From: SAR92 clade bacterium H921
Lineage (GTDB): Bacteria > Pseudomonadota > Gammaproteobacteria > Pseudomonadales > Porticoccaceae
DNA: 64,000 nt
Assembly (NCBI GenBank): GCA_025153755.1
Contig: JAOALD010000001.1
Span: 744,001-808,000, forward strand
Direction: 5' to 3'
This document shows, in pieces, positions 59,238 through 64,000 of the stretch (its first letter is position 1; the number at the start of each line of letters is the position of its first letter). The notes beneath the pieces are model-generated. The model made no database searches and was not told the DNA's origin. It worked only from the letters and a program-made list of their open reading frames with translations. The position numbers and the translations under genes were made by a program.

Positions 59238-60488
59238 ATGAATGATATTATTGAAATTAAATACGCACTCGACACTTTTTACTTTTTAATGTCCGGTGTT
59301 TTGGTTATGTGGATGGCAGCCGGTTTTACTATGCTTGAAGCCGGTTTGGTGCGTTCTAAAAACACCACTGAAATCCTCACTAAAAACGTAGCGCTGTACT
59401 CCATAGCTTGCTGCATGTACATGGTGATGGGCTACTCCATTATGTACGGCGGCACTGCTGATCTACTAATGCCCGATGCATGGTTTGGTAACTCTATTGC
59501 CAACGCGACTACAGCTGAGGTTTTGGCTAGCAGCGGCGATACGTACTATTCTGGTGCGTCTGACTTTTTCTTCCAGGTAGTGTTTGTTGCTACTGCGATG
59601 TCTATCGTTTCTGGTGCGGTTGCTGAGCGCATGAAGCTTTGGGCCTTCCTAGCATTCGCGGTCGTGTTGACTGGCTTTATATATCCGATGCAGGCTCTGT
59701 GGTCTTGGGGCGGCGGCTTCTTAGGTGAGACTGTTGGATACTCTGATTATGCGGGTTCCGGTATTGTTCACCTGTGTGGTGCTACTGCAGCTCTGTCTGG
59801 TGTCCTGTTCCTCGGGCCTCGTAAGGGAAAGTATGGTGCAGATGGCAAAGTAAATGCGATTCCTGGCGCCAACATGCCACTGGCAGCAATCGGAATGTTT
59901 ATCCTTTGGATGGGATGGTTCGGTTTCAACGGCGGTTCTGAATTGGCCGTGTCTAGCGTTGAGTCTGCTAACAACGTTGCGACCGTTTTTGTAAACACTA
60001 ATGCCGCAGCCGCTGGTGGCCTGCTGGCTGCTTTGGTTCTGGGACACCTGCTGTTTGGTAAGGCTGACTTGACTATGGCTGTTAATGGCGCGTTGGCTGG
60101 TTTGGTAGCTATTACTGCTGATCCACTGTCTGCAACTGGCGGTATGGCAACTTTGATTGGTGCCATTGGCGGCGCGATTGTAGTGTTGTCGGTTAGCTTC
60201 TTTGACAAGCTTCAAATTGATGATCCTGTTGGCGCCATCTCGGTCCATGGCGTTGTCGGTATTTGGGGCCTGCTGGCAGTAACCATCAATGCTGATGTTA
60301 CTGTTATGGCTCAGTTAACGGGTGCGGCGGTGATATTCGCATGGACCTTCGTCGCTAGTAGCATTGTTTGGTACATTCTGAAACTGGCTATGGGAATTCG
60401 AGTCAGCGAGGAGCAAGAGTACGAAGGTGTTGACGCATCTGAGTGCGGAATTGACGCTTACCCCGAGTTCGTCAATTCTAAATCGTAA
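59238..60488 (+). CDS. amtB: Ammonium transporter AmtB
   Basis: AmtB is a trimeric inner-membrane channel for ammonium. The 416-residue protein has eleven membrane helices without a cleaved signal peptide. The pore motifs are recognisable: the twin-His partner segments GSGIVHLCGATAAL (near residue 175) and ISVHGVVGIWGL (near residue 337), and the AmtB signature DPVGAISVHG. Aromatic gate residues and the FNGGSELA motif are also seen. It lies 14 bases after glnK, the pair known to bind one another, and has a strong terminator after it. Confidence 0.97.
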   Translation: MNDIIEIKYALDTFYFLMSGVLVMWMAAGFTMLEAGLVRSKNTTEILTKNVALYSIACCMYMVMGYSIMYGGTADLLMPDAWFGNSIANATTAEVLASSGDTYYSGASDFFFQVVFVATAMSIVSGAVAERMKLWAFLAFAVVLTGFIYPMQALWSWGGGFLGETVGYSDYAGSGIVHLCGATAALSGVLFLGPRKGKYGADGKVNAIPGANMPLAAIGMFILWMGWFGFNGGSELAVSSVESANNVATVFVNTNAAAAGGLLAALVLGHLLFGKADLTMAVNGALAGLVAITADPLSATGGMATLIGAIGGAIVVLSVSFFDKLQIDDPVGAISVHGVVGIWGLLAVTINADVTVMAQLTGAAVIFAWTFVASSIVWYILKLAMGIRVSEEQEYEGVDASECGIDAYPEFVNSKS

Positions 60489-60510
60489 GGTAATACCCTT
60501 GTAGTTTTAG

Positions 60511-60538
60511 CCGGGGCCTTTGGCCCCGGTTTTTTTTT
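60511..60538 (+). terminator. Rho-independent terminator after amtB
   Basis: A perfect eight-base stem CCGGGGCC (60511-60518) and GGCCCCGG (60522-60529) with a TTT loop is followed by nine T residues. It ends the torF-glnK-amtB transcript and implies a separate promoter for the next PII gene. Confidence 0.95.
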
Positions 60539-60552
60539 ACCCAACGTTTTAT

Positions 60553-60974
<422 letters not shown>

Positions 60975-61009
60975 ATCCCTGGGTCATATAGCACGGCAGT
61001 CAAAGTGAC

Positions 61010-61034
61010 CCCAGCCATGGCTGGGGCTTTCTTG
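61010..61034 (+). terminator. Terminator after the second PII gene
   Basis: The perfect palindrome CCCCAGCCATGGCTGGGG (61010-61027) is followed by CTTTCTT. The T run is short and interrupted. Confidence 0.7.
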
Positions 61035-61148
61035 TAGTGATAACTGTCCAAACTGACGCTGTGTAACCTGTTATCACACTGTGTGTCGCGGAACTCTTAT
61101 TCATTTAGTGACTCCATATCCGTAACCATTCCAAATTAGGACTCTGTT

Positions 61149-61922
61149 TTGTTAAAAACCAACTCTATATCTTTCAAACTGGCGTTGGGTGCTGTTATTA
61201 CCGGACTCGTTTTATTGTCTGAAGTGACCGTAGCCGAGGTGCCAAATTCTGTGATTAACACCATCACCGACAGGCTTAGCTCAGCTCGCTCTGATCTGAG
61301 TTTTCGGGTAGTGGGCAGGGCGCCAATACAGGGTTTTTATGAGGTGCAAATACAGAGCGGTGCTGTACTCTATGTGTCGGCTGATGGCGAGTACTTCTTT
61401 GATGGTGATCTCTATAAGGTCAATGCAGATCAATTTTTGAACATGCGTGAGGTACGACTCAAAGCTGAACGCCAAGCTCTTTTCGCGTCGCGGTCTACTG
61501 GCGACATGATTATTTTCAAGCCTGCCGAGCAGACCAAAGCAGTGATGAATGTCTTTACCGATGTTGACTGTGGCTATTGCCGCAAATTGCATCGCGAAGT
61601 ACCCGAACTCAATGCCTATGGTATTGAGGTACGCTATTTGGCCTATCCTCGAGCGGGTATCCCCTCAGAGACCTATGACAAGATGGCGACCGCCTGGTGT
61701 GCTAAAGACCAGCAGGATATTTTAACTCGCGTTAAGAATGGGGATGATATTGCAACAGCTGTGTGTGACAACAATCCGGTGGCTGAACACTTTGCTCTGG
61801 GTCGTGATCTAGGCGTTTCTGGTACCCCCTCTATCATACTAATGGACGGAACTATGATTCCAGGTTACCAGCCAGCGGCAGATCTGGCGAAAATCTTTGG
61901 TCTAGCCGAGCCAGATTACTAA
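61149..61922 (+). CDS. dsbC: Periplasmic thiol:disulfide isomerase DsbC
   Basis: DsbC reshuffles wrong disulfides in the periplasm. A signal peptide (about 28 residues ending VTVA) precedes the N-terminal dimerisation domain and a thioredoxin-fold domain with the active site DCGYCRKLHREV near residue 140. The CGYC pair is typical of DsbC. The cis-proline motif is GVSGTPSIILMDG near residue 222, and the second Cys pair of DsbC (C near residues 178 and 200) is present. Length is 257. The start is TTG with AGGA eight bases upstream. Confidence 0.92.
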   Translation: MLKTNSISFKLALGAVITGLVLLSEVTVAEVPNSVINTITDRLSSARSDLSFRVVGRAPIQGFYEVQIQSGAVLYVSADGEYFFDGDLYKVNADQFLNMREVRLKAERQALFASRSTGDMIIFKPAEQTKAVMNVFTDVDCGYCRKLHREVPELNAYGIEVRYLAYPRAGIPSETYDKMATAWCAKDQQDILTRVKNGDDIATAVCDNNPVAEHFALGRDLGVSGTPSIILMDGTMIPGYQPAADLAKIFGLAEPDY

Positions 61923-62025
61923 AAATAACCCTGAATAATTTCTGTAATAGTATAAAATCACCCCCTTCAAACGTGGCTTCAACTAAGAGGCCGTGGTTAC
62001 AGTCATTAGCTTGAGGGAATTTTAG

Positions 62026-63333
62026 GTGCGATCGGTAAATATCGGCATCTGTGGACTAGGCACAGTAGGCGCAGGCGTATTCAACGTTTTAGGCCGCAAT
62101 ACAAACATTATCAATGCACGGGCCAATTGCGAAATTGCTGTTACCCAAGTTGGCGCTCGCCGGGACAACCCAAGTTGCGACACCTCGGGTGTTGCAGTGG
62201 TGCGGGATATATTTGAGGTTGCCAAAAATCCAGCCGTAGATGTGGTGGTCGAATTGATCGGCGGCACTACTGTTGCACTAGAGTTGGTGATGACTGCGCT
62301 AAGGCATGATAAGCATGTGGTTACCGCCAATAAGGCATTGATTGCTGCCCATGGAGCGGAGATATTCGCTGAAGCTCAGTCACGCAATCGTATTGTCGCC
62401 TATGAAGCGGCAGTAGCTGGTGGCATCCCCATTATCAAGGCCTTGCGCGAGGGCTTATCGGCTAATCGTATCCATTGGCTGGCTGGTATTATTAATGGCA
62501 CCACTAATTTTATTCTATCCGAGATGGACAGCAAGGGCCGAGACTTTGCTGATGTGCTCGTAGAAGCTCAGGAAAAAGGCTACGCCGAAGCAGACCCTAC
62601 CTTTGATGTGGAGGGCATAGATGCTGCCCATAAACTAGTTATTATGGCGTCGCTAGCCTTTGGTATGCCTCTTAGTCTAGATGGCGTGTTTACGGACGGC
62701 ATTACTAAATTAGAGCCCCAGGATGTCTCCTATGCCCGGGAACTTGGTTATGCCATTAAGCATCTGGGTATTGCTCGTCAGACAGATGAGGGGGTTGAGT
62801 TGCGGGTACATCCGACACTGGTGCCTGAAAGCTGCTTGATTGCTGGCGTTAATGATGTGTCAAATGCGGTGATGGTCAATGCTGACGCCGTGGGTACCAC
62901 GTTATTTTACGGCCCTGGTGCTGGCTCCGAGCCAACGGCATCTTCAGTGATTGCAGATATAGTAGATGTTGCTCGTACTTTGGCATCTAATCCAGATTCT
63001 TGGGTGCCTCCATTGGGCTGTGCCTCCTCGGCTTTGCAAAGCCAAAAAATTATAGACATTCAGAATATAGAAACCAGTTTTTACATTCGCTTCTCGGCAC
63101 TGGATAAGCCGGGTGTACTATCCAATATCACCAAGATAATGGGTGATGCAGGTATTAGTATCGAGGCTATTATTCAAAAAGAGCAACCTGCTGGTGAAGA
63201 GTATGTGACCATTATTATTTTGACCAATGTGACCAAAGAGAAGTTTCTCGATGAGGCCGTTGAGCATATTGAGCAACTTGAAACAGTGCGTGGCAACGTA
63301 AACTTTATCCGTGTAGAGCACCTGGACCAGTAA
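62026..63333 (+). CDS. hom: Homoserine dehydrogenase
   Basis: This enzyme reduces aspartate semialdehyde to homoserine, the branch point to threonine and methionine. The NAD(P) loop GICGLGTVGAGVFNVL is at the N-terminus, the VTANKALIAAHG segment is near residue 105, and the catalytic region has NGTTNFILSEM near residue 165 and GYAEADPTFDVEGIDAAHKL near residue 193. A C-terminal ACT domain from about residue 350 (RFSALDKPGVLSNITKIMGD) should bind threonine for feedback inhibition. The start is GTG. dsbC-hom-thrC is a usual order in Pseudomonas. Confidence 0.96.
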   Translation: MRSVNIGICGLGTVGAGVFNVLGRNTNIINARANCEIAVTQVGARRDNPSCDTSGVAVVRDIFEVAKNPAVDVVVELIGGTTVALELVMTALRHDKHVVTANKALIAAHGAEIFAEAQSRNRIVAYEAAVAGGIPIIKALREGLSANRIHWLAGIINGTTNFILSEMDSKGRDFADVLVEAQEKGYAEADPTFDVEGIDAAHKLVIMASLAFGMPLSLDGVFTDGITKLEPQDVSYARELGYAIKHLGIARQTDEGVELRVHPTLVPESCLIAGVNDVSNAVMVNADAVGTTLFYGPGAGSEPTASSVIADIVDVARTLASNPDSWVPPLGCASSALQSQKIIDIQNIETSFYIRFSALDKPGVLSNITKIMGDAGISIEAIIQKEQPAGEEYVTIIILTNVTKEKFLDEAVEHIEQLETVRGNVNFIRVEHLDQ

Positions 63334-64000
63334 ATGAAATATATAAGTACCCGTGGTGGCGTTGAGCCAAAAAGTTTTGAAGATGTAATTCTCACTGGAC
63401 TGGCATCAGATGGCGGATTGTTCGTCCCTGAAAAGCTGCCCCATTTTAGTGAAGCAGAAATTGCTTCCTGGGCGGGCCTCAGTTACCAAGAGCTAGCACT
63501 TAAAATAATGACGCCGTTTGTCGATGGAGCAATTCCCCAGAATGACTTAAAACAGTTGATAGATGAGTCCTATGGCACCTTTCGTCACGGCGCAATTGCT
63601 CCTCTAGTGCAGACTGGCCATAACGAATGGATACTAGAGTTGTTTCACGGGCCAACCCTAGCCTTTAAAGACTTCGCTTTGCAGTTTTTAGGTAACCTAC
63701 TGGATTACACCCTGGAAAAACGCAATCAGAAAGTGGTTATTATGGGTGCCACCTCAGGTGATACAGGGTCTGCAGCGATTGAAGGCTGTCGTCGCAGTAA
63801 GCATGTTGATATGTTTATTTTGCATCCCCACGAGCGGGTGTCTAATGTGCAGCGCCGTCAGATGACTACTGTTTTGGCCGACAATATTCACAATCTAGCT
63901 CTCGAAGGTAACTTCGATGACTGTCAGAATATGGTTAAAGCGAGTTTTTCTGACCAATCATTTTTGCCAGATGGCCGTCAATTAGTGGCGGTTAACTCAA
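63334..64000 (+). CDS. thrC: Threonine synthase ThrC (3' truncated by the window)
   Basis: ThrC converts O-phosphohomoserine to threonine with pyridoxal phosphate. From the ATG directly after the hom stop the frame stays open to the window end, 222 codons. The N-terminus KYISTRGGVEPKSFEDVIL and the PLP-lysine motif GPTLAFKDFALQFLG (near residue 110) are characteristic of the gammaproteobacterial long form. The GATSGDTGSAAIEG phosphate loop near residue 138 follows. The C-terminal part is outside the window. Confidence 0.96.
   Translation, partial: MKYISTRGGVEPKSFEDVILTGLASDGGLFVPEKLPHFSEAEIASWAGLSYQELALKIMTPFVDGAIPQNDLKQLIDESYGTFRHGAIAPLVQTGHNEWILELFHGPTLAFKDFALQFLGNLLDYTLEKRNQKVVIMGATSGDTGSAAIEGCRRSKHVDMFILHPHERVSNVQRRQMTTVLADNIHNLALEGNFDDCQNMVKASFSDQSFLPDGRQLVAVNS

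Noticed and set aside
59721-60248. Long minus-strand open frame inside amtB
   Set aside because: Composition artefact of the membrane gene; no ribosome site or recognisable protein.

Overview
The window is a contiguous piece of a gammaproteobacterial chromosome. By eye its G+C is in the upper forties. Several features point to a marine gammaproteobacterium of the Cellvibrionales/SAR92-like kind: the complete division and cell-wall (dcw) order murE-murF-mraY-murD-ftsW-murG-murC-ddlB-ftsQ-ftsA-ftsZ-lpxC, Pseudomonas-like neighbours (M23 peptidase-secA-argJ-mutT, yacG-coaE-pilD-pilC-pilB against pilA, nadC, ampD-ampE), and a TorF-type porin beside glnK-amtB-glnK. The lineage is inferred from gene order and protein style, not from a marker search.

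Layout. Bases 1-12549 are a tightly overlapping + strand peptidoglycan and division operon, entered inside murE. Bases 12665-19059 carry lpxC, a LytM-type peptidase, secA, argJ and mutT. Bases 19034-23798 are the minus-strand set yacG, coaE, pilD, pilC, pilB, divergent from the major pilin pilA (24185). Bases 24673-29022 hold nadC and a muropeptide-recycling group (ampD, ampE, convergent ampG) with an alkyltransferase-like gene. Bases 29108-36188 hold fxsA, groES-groEL behind a heat-shock promoter, a urate-oxidase-N-like membrane protein, a coiled-coil membrane protein, class I fumarase and an OmpA-family protein. Bases 36304-44487 carry sbcB, pyrB, an acyltransferase, a dinG-like helicase, yqcC and a long-tailed deaD.

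Bases 44488-55108 are the most accessory stretch: a histidine phosphatase, a decayed DUF2806 gene joined to a RelE/ParE-type toxin remnant, an SDR enzyme, pdxH, greB, an S9 peptidase, yciH, a decayed copy of a quinone oxidoreductase 3' end, a broken TonB-dependent receptor, the intact oxidoreductase, and three small-molecule exporters. Bases 55167-64000 carry a voltage-gated-type K+ channel with a zinc-ribbon tail, comM/yifB, ubiK, a nitrogen-starvation cluster (RpoN promoter, torF, glnK, amtB, second glnK), dsbC, hom and the start of thrC.

I did not find a convincing new multi-gene system, mobile element, CRISPR array, tRNA or rRNA. The observations most worth following are the two gene graveyards (45676-46194 and 50756-51728), which ORF callers would miss or misread, and the nitrogen-regulated porin/transporter unit with its control sites visible.
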